Positions 52,503-61,614 of a DNA stretch of 64,000 nucleotides are shown here, piece by piece. The stretch is from Ottowia flava (GTDB lineage: Bacteria; Pseudomonadota; Gammaproteobacteria; Burkholderiales; Burkholderiaceae_C), in contig NZ_VRUA01000001.1 of the NCBI RefSeq assembly GCF_008017535.1, forward strand, positions 409,436-473,435. The letters run 5' to 3'. How positions within the stretch are numbered: position 1 is the stretch's first letter; every line of letters starts with the position of its first letter. The notes under the pieces are model-generated. The model saw only the letters and a program-made list of their open reading frames with translations, made no database searches and had not been told where the DNA came from. The position numbers and the translations under genes are program-made.

Positions 52503-53470
52503 ACCGCCGATCAATCCTGTTGAGCAGCGTGGCTCTGGCGGCTGCGAGCTGCCTGTCCGCGCCAGCCATGGCGCAGTCGTACCCCACCAAGCCGATCACC
52601 CTGATCGTGCCGTTCGGCCCGGGCAGCGGCACCGACCAGCAGGCGCGCATCCTGGCCCAGTTGCTGGGGGATGAACTGAAAGTGCCTGTGGTCGTCGACA
52701 ACAAAGCCGGCGCCAGCGGCTTCATCGCGGCCCAGTTCGTCGCCAAAGCACCGCCCGACGGCTACACGGTGCTGATCACCACCAACACCACGCATGCGGC
52801 CAACGAGCACCTGTTCAAGAAGATTCCCTACGACCCGGTCAAGGACTTCGCGCCTGTCGGCCTGCTCTCGCGCGGGCAGATGCTGCTGCTGGTGCGACCC
52901 GATTCGCCCTACCGGACGCTGGCCGATCTGATCGCTGCGGCGAAAAAGAGTCCGGGCAAGCTCAACTTCGGGAGCGGCTCGTCGTCGAGTCAGGTCGCCA
53001 GCGAGCTGCTCAAGCAGATGGCCGAGATCAACATGGTGAACGTGCCGTACAAGAGCAACCCCCTCGCGATCACCGACTTGCTCGGCGGCCAGCTCGACTT
53101 CATGTTCGCGGACTCATCCACCGCGCTGCCCCAGGTGCTGCCGGGCAAGCTGCGCGCGCTGGCCGCGAGCGGATCGACACGCCTGAAGGCAGCGCCGGAC
53201 GTGCCGACCGTGGCCGAAGCGGGCGTCAAGGGCTACGACATGACTTACTGGACCGCCGCCTACCTACCGGCAGGCACGCCGGCGCCCATCGTTCAGCAGC
53301 TGAACCAGACGATCAACAAGGTCATGGCGCTGCCAGCCTCGAAGGCGTTCATGGACAAGGCCAGCGTCGAGCTGTTCCTCTCGTCGCCGGACGGCCTGGC
53401 CAAGCATCAAGCGGCCGAGTCGAGAAAATGGGGCAAGGTCATCCGCGAAGCCGGGTTGCAAGCCGAGTGA
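52499..53470 (+). CDS. Bug/TctC-family tricarboxylate-type solute-binding protein, first copy
   Basis: 323 residues. Signal peptide cleaved near APAMAQS; then YPTKPITLIVPFGPGSGTDQ, the family opening, and ANEHLFKKIPYDPVKDFAPV. Periplasmic receptor for a carboxylate. No TctA/TctB membrane genes are present here. Overlaps both neighbours by 4 nt. Confidence 0.93.
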   Translation: MNRRSILLSSVALAAASCLSAPAMAQSYPTKPITLIVPFGPGSGTDQQARILAQLLGDELKVPVVVDNKAGASGFIAAQFVAKAPPDGYTVLITTNTTHAANEHLFKKIPYDPVKDFAPVGLLSRGQMLLLVRPDSPYRTLADLIAAAKKSPGKLNFGSGSSSSQVASELLKQMAEINMVNVPYKSNPLAITDLLGGQLDFMFADSSTALPQVLPGKLRALAASGSTRLKAAPDVPTVAEAGVKGYDMTYWTAAYLPAGTPAPIVQQLNQTINKVMALPASKAFMDKASVELFLSSPDGLAKHQAAESRKWGKVIREAGLQAE

Positions 53471-54345
53471 CGGCGCCAGCACCCTTGCGTGACGTCGGGG
53501 CAGGCTTTACCACGCGCCAGGACGACGGCATCGCCTGCACACTGGATGGCGGCATTGCCACCATCACCCTGGACCGTCCGGACCGGCGCAACGCCATGGA
53601 CATGCCCATGCGCGCCGCCTTTGCACGCGCCGTGACGCTGGCGACGGAAGACGATCAAGTGCAAGCCATCGTGCTGACGGGACGCGGCAGCCATTTCTGC
53701 GCGGGTGGCGACATCGGCGCGATGAACACCGCTGTGCCCATGGGTGCCGACGTGGGCCGCGCTCGCATGCGGCAGGTGCTTGATGCGATCACCCTGCTTC
53801 ACCAGTGCGACAAACCCGTGCTGGCAGCGGTCGAAGGCTGCGCCTACGGCGGTGGCTTTGGGCTGGCACTGATGGCCGACATGGTGATCGCGGCCGACGG
53901 CGCGCGGTTTTGCATGTCCTTCGCCCGCGTCGGCCTGGTGCCTGACAGTGGTGCTTTCTACGCGTTGCCACGCCTCGTGGGCGTGCAGCGTGCCAAGTAC
54001 CTGATGTGGAGCGCGCAGGAGTTGGACGCTCAGCACGCGTTGCAGTGGGGCATCGCCATGGAGGTCGTCCTCAAAGGCCTTGCACTCGAACGCACGCTGC
54101 AGATCGCGCGGGCGTTGGCGACCGCGTCCCCCGCAGTCCTCGCACTCAGCAAGGCCGCACTCAACAGCAGCCTGCATTCCGACTTTCGCACCATGGCGGA
54201 GCTGGAGGCCAGTGCCCAGGGCGTGGCCTTCGCCACGCCCTACCACCGCGCGGCGATCGAACGCTTTCTCGCCAAGCAGCCCCCCGCGTTCCAATGGCCG
54301 ACGAGCATGCCGTCCGCCGAATTCAACCCAAGGAGACCCGGTTGA
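53467..54345 (+). CDS. Crotonase-family isomerase/hydratase, PaaG-like
   Basis: 292 residues from GTG 53467, which overlaps the upstream stop (GTGA). Oxyanion-hole motif HFCAGGDIGAM. Both catalytic Glu of standard enoyl-CoA hydratase are replaced (GGGFGLAL and ARFCMSFAR), while VGLVPDSG carries Asp160, the position used by PaaG-type isomerases. This suggests CoA-ester isomerase rather than hydratase activity. Confidence 0.88.
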   Translation: MTAPAPLRDVGAGFTTRQDDGIACTLDGGIATITLDRPDRRNAMDMPMRAAFARAVTLATEDDQVQAIVLTGRGSHFCAGGDIGAMNTAVPMGADVGRARMRQVLDAITLLHQCDKPVLAAVEGCAYGGGFGLALMADMVIAADGARFCMSFARVGLVPDSGAFYALPRLVGVQRAKYLMWSAQELDAQHALQWGIAMEVVLKGLALERTLQIARALATASPAVLALSKAALNSSLHSDFRTMAELEASAQGVAFATPYHRAAIERFLAKQPPAFQWPTSMPSAEFNPRRPG

Positions 54346-55598
54346 CCCACCCGACCTCGACATCCGTCACCCCGCCGCCCGGCGGTCCGCTGGCCGGCGT
54401 GCGCGTGTTGGACCTGACCACGGTGTTCATGGGCCCGTCGTGCACGCAGTTGCTCGGCGATCTGGGTGCGGACGTGATCAAGATCGAAGCGCCCGGAGGC
54501 GACTCCACACGCGCCATCGGCCCATCGGGGGAACTGGGGCTCGGACCCCTGTTCCTGGGCCTGAACCGCAACAAGCGCAGCATCGTCATCGACCTGAAAC
54601 AGCCTGAAGGCGTACAGACCTTGCTTCGGTTGGCGGAATCGGCCGACGTGTTTGCCACCAATGTGCGCCCTGCGGCCATGCGACGCCTGGGCGTCGGCTA
54701 CGAGCAGTTGTCGGCACGCAACCGGCGCCTGATCTACGCCAGCATGGTGGGTTTCTCGCAGCGCGGACCGTACGCTGGCAAGGCCGCTTTCGACGACATG
54801 ATCCAGGCAGCCACCGGCTTGGCCGCCGCGGTCGGTCGGGGCTCTGGCGGCGAGCCACGCTACCTGCCCATCACGATCGCCGACCGGTCCGTAGGCCTGT
54901 ACGCGTTTGGCGTGATCAGCGCCGCCTTGTACGCCCGTGAGCGGACCGGCGCAGGTCAATCGATCGACATCCCGATGTTCGAAACCATGGTGCCGTATGT
55001 GCTGGGGGACCACCTCTATGGCCACACGTTCGAGCCCGAACAAGGTGACTTTGGCTACCCGCGCCTGATGTCACCCAACCGCAAACCCTACCGCACCAAG
55101 GATGGCTACGTTTGCTGCCTGATTTACACCGACCGGCACTGGGAGATCTTCCTGCGTGCGGTGGGCAAGGCCGATCTGTTGCAGAGCGACCCACGTTTCA
55201 AGGACATCCGCTCGCGCACCCAAGCAATCGACGCGCTCTACCAACTGGTGGAAGCAGAGCTGAGTCAACGAACCACCGCCGAGTGGCGCGCACTGCTGCC
55301 CGAATCGGAGATTCCGATCTTTCCGATGCATACCTTCGAAAGCCTGCTGGGGGACGAACATCTGGAGAGCATCGACTTCTTCCAGCGCACCGATCACCCA
55401 GTGGTTGGCAAGGTGCTGGAAACCGCCGTGCCCAGCGAATGGTCCGGCACGCCACCCGTGCGGCGTCACCCGGTCCCCACGCTGGGCCAGCACACCGCTC
55501 AGGTACTGGCCGAAAGCGGGTTTTCCGCCGATGAGATCGACAGGCTCATCGCCCACGGCGCAGTGCGCGCCGCCACCACTGCGCAGAAACAAGCATGA
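54342..55598 (+). CDS. Class III CoA-transferase (CaiB/Frc family), second copy
   Basis: 418 residues from TTG 54342; AAGGAG lies 6-7 nt upstream and the TTG overlaps the previous stop. Signature VRVLDLTTVFMGPSCTQLLG; Asp181 (ITIADRSVGLYA) is the likely catalytic residue. Clearly a diverged paralogue of the first copy, so probably different in substrate. Confidence 0.92.
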   Translation: MTHPTSTSVTPPPGGPLAGVRVLDLTTVFMGPSCTQLLGDLGADVIKIEAPGGDSTRAIGPSGELGLGPLFLGLNRNKRSIVIDLKQPEGVQTLLRLAESADVFATNVRPAAMRRLGVGYEQLSARNRRLIYASMVGFSQRGPYAGKAAFDDMIQAATGLAAAVGRGSGGEPRYLPITIADRSVGLYAFGVISAALYARERTGAGQSIDIPMFETMVPYVLGDHLYGHTFEPEQGDFGYPRLMSPNRKPYRTKDGYVCCLIYTDRHWEIFLRAVGKADLLQSDPRFKDIRSRTQAIDALYQLVEAELSQRTTAEWRALLPESEIPIFPMHTFESLLGDEHLESIDFFQRTDHPVVGKVLETAVPSEWSGTPPVRRHPVPTLGQHTAQVLAESGFSADEIDRLIAHGAVRAATTAQKQA

Positions 55599-56383
55599 AC
55601 AATCCCCAACCCACCCCGAACGACGAGCTGGAAGTGCTGGAGCAAGACGGCATTCTTCGCCTCACGATCCAGCGCGAAGCCCGGCGCAACGCCATCAGCC
55701 CTGCCGTCATGGCCGGACTGACCGAGGCGCTCTCGCGGGCCAACCAGAACCGCGGCTTGCGCGCCATCGTGATCACCGGCGCAGGCAACAAGGCGTTCTG
55801 CGCTGGCGCTGACCTGCAGAGCGGCCAATCCTTTCGTTTCGACTACGCGGAACCCACGCAGAGTTTCGCCAACCTGCTGCGCCTGTCACGCCAGCTCACG
55901 GTGCCGCTGGTGGCGCGCGTGAATGGTGCCTGCATGGCTGGCGGGATGGGCTTGATGGCCATGTGCGACCTGGTTGTGGCAGCACCGCACGCCCAGTTCG
56001 GCCTGCCGGAGGTGAAGGTAGGCGTGTTTCCGGCCCAGGTGCTGACAGTGCTCAATGGCCTTATCGGCCCTCGCGCGCTGACCGAACTCTGCATCACCGG
56101 CGAGCCCATCTCCGCCGAGGAAGCCTTGCGCCTTGGCCTGATCAATCGGGTCTGCGACGACCTCGATGCGGGCGTGCAGAGCTTGCTCGACCGCTTCCTC
56201 GACAAGTCCCCGGCCGCGATCCGGCGCGGGCTGTACCTCATGAAGCGCATCGGCGCCATGTCGTTCGAGGAATCTATGGCGTTCAGCGAAAGTCAGATCG
56301 GGCTGATTGCACTGACCGAGGACGCCGCCGAGGGCCAAGCCGCGTTCCGTGAGAAACGTCAACCGAAATGGAGTGGAAATTGA
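55595..56383 (+). CDS. Enoyl-CoA hydratase/isomerase family protein
   Basis: 262 residues, ATG 55595 overlapping the previous stop. Oxyanion hole KAFCAGADLQSG and GGMGLMAMCD; Glu139 (FGLPEVKVGVFP) retains one catalytic Glu, whereas the first is Gly. Fits hydratase or related crotonase chemistry in the same pathway. Confidence 0.9.
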   Translation: MNNPQPTPNDELEVLEQDGILRLTIQREARRNAISPAVMAGLTEALSRANQNRGLRAIVITGAGNKAFCAGADLQSGQSFRFDYAEPTQSFANLLRLSRQLTVPLVARVNGACMAGGMGLMAMCDLVVAAPHAQFGLPEVKVGVFPAQVLTVLNGLIGPRALTELCITGEPISAEEALRLGLINRVCDDLDAGVQSLLDRFLDKSPAAIRRGLYLMKRIGAMSFEESMAFSESQIGLIALTEDAAEGQAAFREKRQPKWSGN

Positions 56384-58176
56384 GCGAAGCGAACAACAAG
56401 GTCGTGCGCATCGGCGGCGCATCGGGATTCTGGGGCGACTCCAGCGTGGGAGCGCCGCAGCTCGTCAAGAGCGGCCAGATCGATTTTCTGGTGTTCGACT
56501 ACCTGGCCGAACTCACGATGTCGATCCTGGCCGGTGCGCGCCTCAAGAACCCTGCCATGGGTTACGCCACCGATTTCGTGGATGTCGCCATGCGCAGTGT
56601 GCTTCAGGATGTGCTGGCACAGGGCATCCGTGTGATCAGCAACGCAGGCGGCGTCAATCCACAAGGCTGCGCCGACGCACTGCGTGCATTGGCCGTCGAA
56701 CTGGGTGTGGAGGTACGGATTGCCGTGGTGACCGGGGACGACGTCATGCCGCAACTGGCCGAACTGCGTACCGCCGAACCACCCGTCAAAGAGCTGCAAA
56801 GCGGCAAGCCACTGCCCAAGAAGGTGCTGACGGCCAATGCGTACCTGGGCGCGTTGCCCGTCAAGGCCGCGCTGGACGCTGGCGCGCAGATCGTCATCAC
56901 CGGGCGCTGCGTGGATTCGGCCGTAACGCTGGGCGCGCTCATGCATGCCTTCGACTGGAACGCGACCGACTACGACAGGCTCTCCGGCGGCAGCCTGGCC
57001 GGCCATATTCTCGAGTGCGGTTGCCAGGCCACAGGTGGTCTGCATACCGACTGGCAGGACGTGCCCGACTGGGCACACATGGGCTACCCCATCGTTGAAT
57101 GCACGGCAGACGGCAGCTTCAACGTGACCAAGCCGCGCGGCACCGGCGGCCTCATCGCGCCACAGTGTGTGGCCGAGCAATTGCTCTACGAGATCCACGA
57201 TCCTTCTGCGTACCTGCTGCCCGACGTGCGCTGCGACTGGCGCGACGTGCGCATCGAACAGACCGACCCGGAACGCGTGCAGGTGACAGGCGCGCGCGGC
57301 TACGCGCCGACCTCGACCTACAAAGTCAGCGCGACGTATGTGGACGGCTTCAAAACCTCGGCGCAGTTAACGATCGTCGGCTTTGACGCCGTGGCCAAGG
57401 CTCGCCGCACCGGCGAGGCCATCTTCGAGCGCGTTGGCGAGTTGCTGGCGCAGCGCGGCCTACCGCCGCTGACGGCCACGCAGATGGAGGTGTTGGGCGC
57501 CGAAAGCAGCTATGGCCCGCACGCACTGCCTTTGCTGCATCAACTGCGTGAGGCCGTGCTGCGCATCACCGCCTGTCACCCGGACAAAGCGGCACTCCAG
57601 TTGCTGGCGCGCGAAGTCGCACCCGCCGGAACGTCCTGGGCGCCAGGCACCACCGGCTCAGGCGGCCGTTCGGGCGTCTCGCCCTCCATCCGGCAATACG
57701 CGTTCCTGCTGGACAAAACGCGTTTGACGCCCATGGTCGAATATGAGGGACAAACTCTGACGGTCGCCGTGGCCGCGCCAGCCTCGTCCGACGGGGTGCC
57801 GGCGCCGACGATCCAAGCACCCGAAGCCTCCATCGAGAGCACTGACTGGACTGAAGTGCTCCTGGTCCAGCTTGCATGGGCCCGCTCGGGTGACAAAGGC
57901 AACACGTCCAACATCGGCCTGATCGCGCGCCGCCCCGAATGGCTGCCGTGGCTGCGCACCCAGGTCACCAGCGAACGCGTCGCCGGCTATCTCGCGCATC
58001 TCGTCGAAGGTCCGGTCAGCCGGTATGACCTGCCCGGAATCCACGCCCTCAACTTTGTCTGCGAACAGGCGCTCGGAGGCGGCGGCATGGCGTCTCTGCG
58101 CAACGACCCGCTGGGCAAGGGCATGGGTCAGCTTCTGCTGTCGATGCCGGTGCGAGTGCCGGCGCATTGGTTCTGA
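56380..58176 (+). CDS. AtuA-family protein (DUF1446) with fused C-terminal ferredoxin-fold domain
   Basis: 598 residues from TTG 56380, which overlaps the previous stop (TTGA) and has GGAG 6 nt upstream; ATG 56368 is an alternative. N-terminal DUF1446 domain (RIGGASGFWGDS, VISNAGGVNPQGCADALR, VITGRCVDSAVTLG), then C-terminal domain with LAWARSGDKGNTSNIGLIAR. Family named from acyclic terpene (citronellol/geraniol) catabolism, exact chemistry unproven. Confidence 0.88.
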   Translation: MSEANNKVVRIGGASGFWGDSSVGAPQLVKSGQIDFLVFDYLAELTMSILAGARLKNPAMGYATDFVDVAMRSVLQDVLAQGIRVISNAGGVNPQGCADALRALAVELGVEVRIAVVTGDDVMPQLAELRTAEPPVKELQSGKPLPKKVLTANAYLGALPVKAALDAGAQIVITGRCVDSAVTLGALMHAFDWNATDYDRLSGGSLAGHILECGCQATGGLHTDWQDVPDWAHMGYPIVECTADGSFNVTKPRGTGGLIAPQCVAEQLLYEIHDPSAYLLPDVRCDWRDVRIEQTDPERVQVTGARGYAPTSTYKVSATYVDGFKTSAQLTIVGFDAVAKARRTGEAIFERVGELLAQRGLPPLTATQMEVLGAESSYGPHALPLLHQLREAVLRITACHPDKAALQLLAREVAPAGTSWAPGTTGSGGRSGVSPSIRQYAFLLDKTRLTPMVEYEGQTLTVAVAAPASSDGVPAPTIQAPEASIESTDWTEVLLVQLAWARSGDKGNTSNIGLIARRPEWLPWLRTQVTSERVAGYLAHLVEGPVSRYDLPGIHALNFVCEQALGGGGMASLRNDPLGKGMGQLLLSMPVRVPAHWF

Positions 58177-58197
58177 TCGTTTCGACAAGGAGCAAGC

Positions 58198-59178
58198 ATG
58201 TCTTCGAAAACCCCTCTTCTGTGGACGCGCCGTTCAGCCCTGGCGGCCACGGCTGTTCTGGCTTCGGGCGTGCGCGCCCAAGGCCATGCCAAGCCGCTGC
58301 GCATCGTTGTGGCGTTTGCGCCCGGCAGCGGCAACGACATCACGGCGCGCGACCTGGCGCGCTACATGGGGGAGTTGCTGAACCAGCCGGTGATCGTCGA
58401 GAACAAGCCGGGCGCTGGTGGATCGATTGGCACCGAATACGTGGCTCGCGCAGCGCCCGACGGGCTGACCATCGGCTTCGGCACCAGTTCGCAGATGGTG
58501 ATGAACGTCGGGCTCTACCGCTCGCTGCCGTTTGACGTCGAACGCGATCTGCGCTCGATCGGTCTGGTCAGCCGCACCAACATGGTGCTGGCAGGCAAAC
58601 ACGATGGTCCGAAGACGCTGCAAGCCCTGATCGCGGCAGCCAAGGCCAGTCCGGGCAAGCTCACCTACGGCTCAGCCGGCACCGGCTCGATCAGCCATAT
58701 CGTGGGCGAGGCCTTCGCCAGAGCAGCGGACATCCAGCTCAACCATGTCCCCTACAAAGGCAACGGTCCTGCCATGGCCGATCTGGCCGGCGGGCACGTC
58801 GACCTGGTCTTCGATGGCCTCTCCACCTCTGCGCCGATGGCCCAGCAGGGCCGCATCCGACTGCTGGGAATTTCGGGGGAACGCCGCAACCCCGCGGCGC
58901 CCCAGTTGGCGACCTTCAGCGAGCAAGGCCTGCGCCGCTATGAGGCCTACACCTGGAACTGCCTCATGGCGCCAGCGCGCACGCCATCCGATGCCATCGC
59001 ACGGCTCAACGGTGCCCTCAACCAGGCGTTGCAGTTGCCCGCCATGCGCGACCGCCTGGCCCAATTGGGCTCGGAGAGCCTTGCGCCCTCCACGCCCGAA
59101 CAGACGGATGCCTTCGGACAAAAGGAACGCGCTCGCTGGGTGCCGTTCATTCGCAGCCTCAAGCTAGATATCGGCTGA
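58198..59178 (+). CDS. Bug/TctC-family solute-binding protein, second copy
   Basis: 326 residues, AAGGAG upstream of ATG 58198, 21 bp after the AtuA gene. Signal peptide with twin Arg (TRRSALAATAVLASGVRAQG), then LRIVVAFAPGSGNDITARDL. Strongly diverged from the first Bug protein in the operon, implying a second ligand or intermediate. Last gene of the cluster. Confidence 0.92.
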   Translation: MSSKTPLLWTRRSALAATAVLASGVRAQGHAKPLRIVVAFAPGSGNDITARDLARYMGELLNQPVIVENKPGAGGSIGTEYVARAAPDGLTIGFGTSSQMVMNVGLYRSLPFDVERDLRSIGLVSRTNMVLAGKHDGPKTLQALIAAAKASPGKLTYGSAGTGSISHIVGEAFARAADIQLNHVPYKGNGPAMADLAGGHVDLVFDGLSTSAPMAQQGRIRLLGISGERRNPAAPQLATFSEQGLRRYEAYTWNCLMAPARTPSDAIARLNGALNQALQLPAMRDRLAQLGSESLAPSTPEQTDAFGQKERARWVPFIRSLKLDIG

Positions 59179-59315
59179 GTTTGGAGCGCATGCTATCCAG
59201 TCGCGCATCGGGATTGAGACCGCCGACTCTATCAACCCGTGCAAGACCGCTTTGGCCATGAAGAGGGGATAGCGCTTTGGTTCAATGCAATCATCCGGGA
59301 TGCGACACCTAGCCG

Positions 59316-59735
59316 CTAAATTTGATGCATCAGATTAGCAGCAACTTCCTCGCCCTTTTTTTGAGCCGCATCGATGGCGGTTAGACCATCAACCGTTTTC
59401 AAACTCGGATCGGCGCCATTGTTCAATAACATTGTCACGGCATCCAAGCTTCCCCAAGCAGCAGCCAATATTAGCGGCGTTGAACCACTATCGGTCAACG
59501 AATTTATGTCTGCACCGACAGACAACAGATATTCAATCACGGCAATCTGATTTTCGGCTGCAGCCTCGTGTAGCGCAGTCAAACAAAAATATCCAGACGC
59601 GTGTAACGAAGCCCCCTTTTGCAGCAACATCTTTGCCGCAAGAAGATTTCCGACCGCCGCTGCCGCCATAAGTGGCGTTCGCTCTTGCGCTCCAACCTCA
59701 TCCAGGTTCGCATCAAATAGCTCAATATCCTTCAC
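59316..59735 (-). CDS. Ankyrin-repeat protein, apparent 5' frameshift
   Basis: 139 residues from a GTG at 59735; three to four ankyrin units (TPLMAAAAVGNLLAAKMLL, TALHEAAAENQIAVIEYLL, TPLILAAAWGSLDAVTMLL). Close relative of the gene at 60108-60603. An ATG at 59797 begins MKNNDAIENLIKKLQIK in a frame that would join this one if a run of five A near 59745-59750 had one more A. Codon use is AT-richer than the region to the left. Probable immunity or scaffold protein. Confidence 0.75.
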   Translation of the reverse strand: MKDIELFDANLDEVGAQERTPLMAAAAVGNLLAAKMLLQKGASLHASGYFCLTALHEAAAENQIAVIEYLLSVGADINSLTDSGSTPLILAAAWGSLDAVTMLLNNGADPSLKTVDGLTAIDAAQKKGEEVAANLMHQI

Positions 59736-59797
59736 AAAATCCGAATTTTTATTTGCAATTTTTTTATTAAATTTTCTATTGCGTCATTATTTTTCAT

Positions 59798-60107
59798 GGG
59801 ATTTTATTAAAATTTCCAAGTTCAATTATTCTCAAGAGATTCTGAAAAACGTCGCGCGGCATAGGATATGCGGGCGCTATTACAAAATGTCCTGAATGTC
59901 TATCCTGAAGTGCTTGGAATAATTGTGCTCTGACCCCAGTTATTCCTGATCCAGCCTCTAAAAAACCCCGATTGCGCTCGGACCAGGGCTGTCGAGGAAT
60001 CCAACCATGCTAGAAATCAGGACGCTCCTGAGATTGGCGCAGGCAGCGAACGCACAATAAAAACTGATTCCTGAAACCAATTATTCTTTGATTCATTAAT
60101 CCAAATT
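59798..60107. other. 310-bp AT-rich gap between the ankyrin genes
   Basis: No credible gene. Contains the minus-strand GGGGTCAGAGCACAATTATT motif often seen as debris near transposases, and a GC-richer patch (about 59955-60050). Likely remnant sequence. Confidence 0.4.
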
Positions 60108-60603
60108 TTATTGAATTTTATTTCTATAATTCTGTTTTTCCTTGAGTCTTGCTGCAATCAGCTGAGCAGCGACATCCTCACCCTTTTCCAAAGCGCAATC
60201 GATGGCGGTTAGACCGTCAACAGTCTTCAGATTAGGTTCGGCGCCATTGTCTAGGAGCGCTGCCAAGGCATCCAGACTCCCCCACGATGCCGCCATTATC
60301 AATGGGGTCGACCCATCGTCAGTCAGTGCGTTTACGTGCGCGCCAACGGATAACAAAAATTCAATCACCTCAACCTGATTCATCACCGCCGCTTCATGCA
60401 ATGGATTAAATCCCAAACGACCGGCCACCTCCAACAAAGCTCCTTTTCCAATCAATCGCTTTACGGCCGACAGATTGCCGAACGCCGCAGCCGCCATTAG
60501 AGGAGTCCTCCCATGCGCACCCATCTGATTCAGATCAAAATCACCCGAATCAATTGCAACCTCATAATCCGATCTCTTATCTACTATTTTATTAAGCAAA
60601 TCC
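60108..60603 (-). pseudogene. Ankyrin-repeat protein, 5' end cut by IS
   Basis: About 165 residues of native sequence (DLLNKIVDKRSDYEVAIDSG then four ankyrin units such as TPLMAAAAFGNLSAVKRLI). Aligns throughout with the neighbouring ankyrin gene. The first seven or so codons are missing: the frame enters the IS end at 60604, which offers only weak alternative starts (reading can continue into it up to 60806). Confidence 0.75.
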
Positions 60604-61614
60604 AAGACCGCTGCATAACTGGTAGCGATCCCGATGCGCGCGTTGAGAGCATGTGCTCCAATGCAATCAGGAGGTGATGGCGATGGACTGCTTCTCTCTG
60701 ATGGGTGCGCGCCCGCTGGTTGAATCCAGCCCCAGCATGAAACTGCACGAGCTGCTCGACTGGGGTGCCACAGCACCATCTGCCGCTTCCGCAACCGCTT
60801 GGTCAAGGCGCAGTTGGATCAGAAGCTGCTGATGCTCATCAACAGCCAATTGGAGCAGCGCGGGCTGAAAGTGCAAGGCGCACGCGGGGCCTTCATCGAC
60901 GCCACCATCATCCCCAGCGCTGCACGGCCGAGGCAGCACATCGAAGGCGAAGGTGAGCAAGCCCAAGTCATCGACAGCGCTGATTCAGATGCCCGCTGGG
61001 TCAAAAAAGGCAAACAGGCCTTCTTCGGCTACCGTGGCCACACGGCGGTCGACAGCGAAGACGGTTATGTCGAACACGTGCAGGTGCACCCGGCCAACGA
61101 AGCGGAAATCAACAAACTGAGTGAGATCGTCGAGCAGCTCTCGCCGGGCGTCGAAGCCGTGCTCGCCGACAAAGGCTACGCCAGCAAAGCCAACCGGCAG
61201 TGGCTCAAGGATCGAGGCATTGGCGATCTGATCCAGCACAAGGGCAGCGCGGGCAAGCCCGTGCATCCGCTGCTCAAGCAGTTCAACAAGCAAATCGGCT
61301 CGATTCGCTTCAAGGTAGAGCAGGCCTTCGGCACGATGAAGCGCAGGTTCCACCTGGCCAGAGCGCGCTACTTCGGCACTGCCAAGGTACAGGCGCAGAT
61401 GTGCTGGGCAGCGCTGGGGATGAATCTGCTCAAAGCCCATCGCAAGCTCAAGGCGATGGAGCTTGCGGGCATGGGTGCGCCCTGAAAGGGCAAAGCGGAG
61501 CGCGAAAGCGGGCGCCACACGGCAAAACAGCTGGCAGCTAACCTCGCCAAAACGCGCTTCGGCGCTTGGTCAACATCGAAACGAGCACTGTTGACAAGGT
61601 TATGCAGCGGTCTT
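60604..61614 (+). mobile_element. IS5-like insertion sequence, internally deleted, both ends intact
   Basis: Terminal inverted repeats AAGACCGCTGCATAAC (60604-60619) and GTTATGCAGCGGTCTT (61599-61614) are perfect 16-mers. Carries one IS5-family DDE transposase broken by a deletion of about 200 bp. No target duplication is visible. It interrupts the 5' end of an ankyrin gene. Confidence 0.85.
60683..61485 (+). pseudogene. IS5-family transposase, inactivated by deletion and frameshift
   Basis: Starts MDCFSLMGARPLVESSPS in one frame, loses about 70 codons after HELLDW, and resumes in another frame (from 60799, VKAQLDQKLLMLINSQ). DDE residues remain in FIDATIIPS, VLADKGYAS and FKVEQAFGTMKRR. The deleted part is present in the neighbouring fragment. 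Confidence 0.85.
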
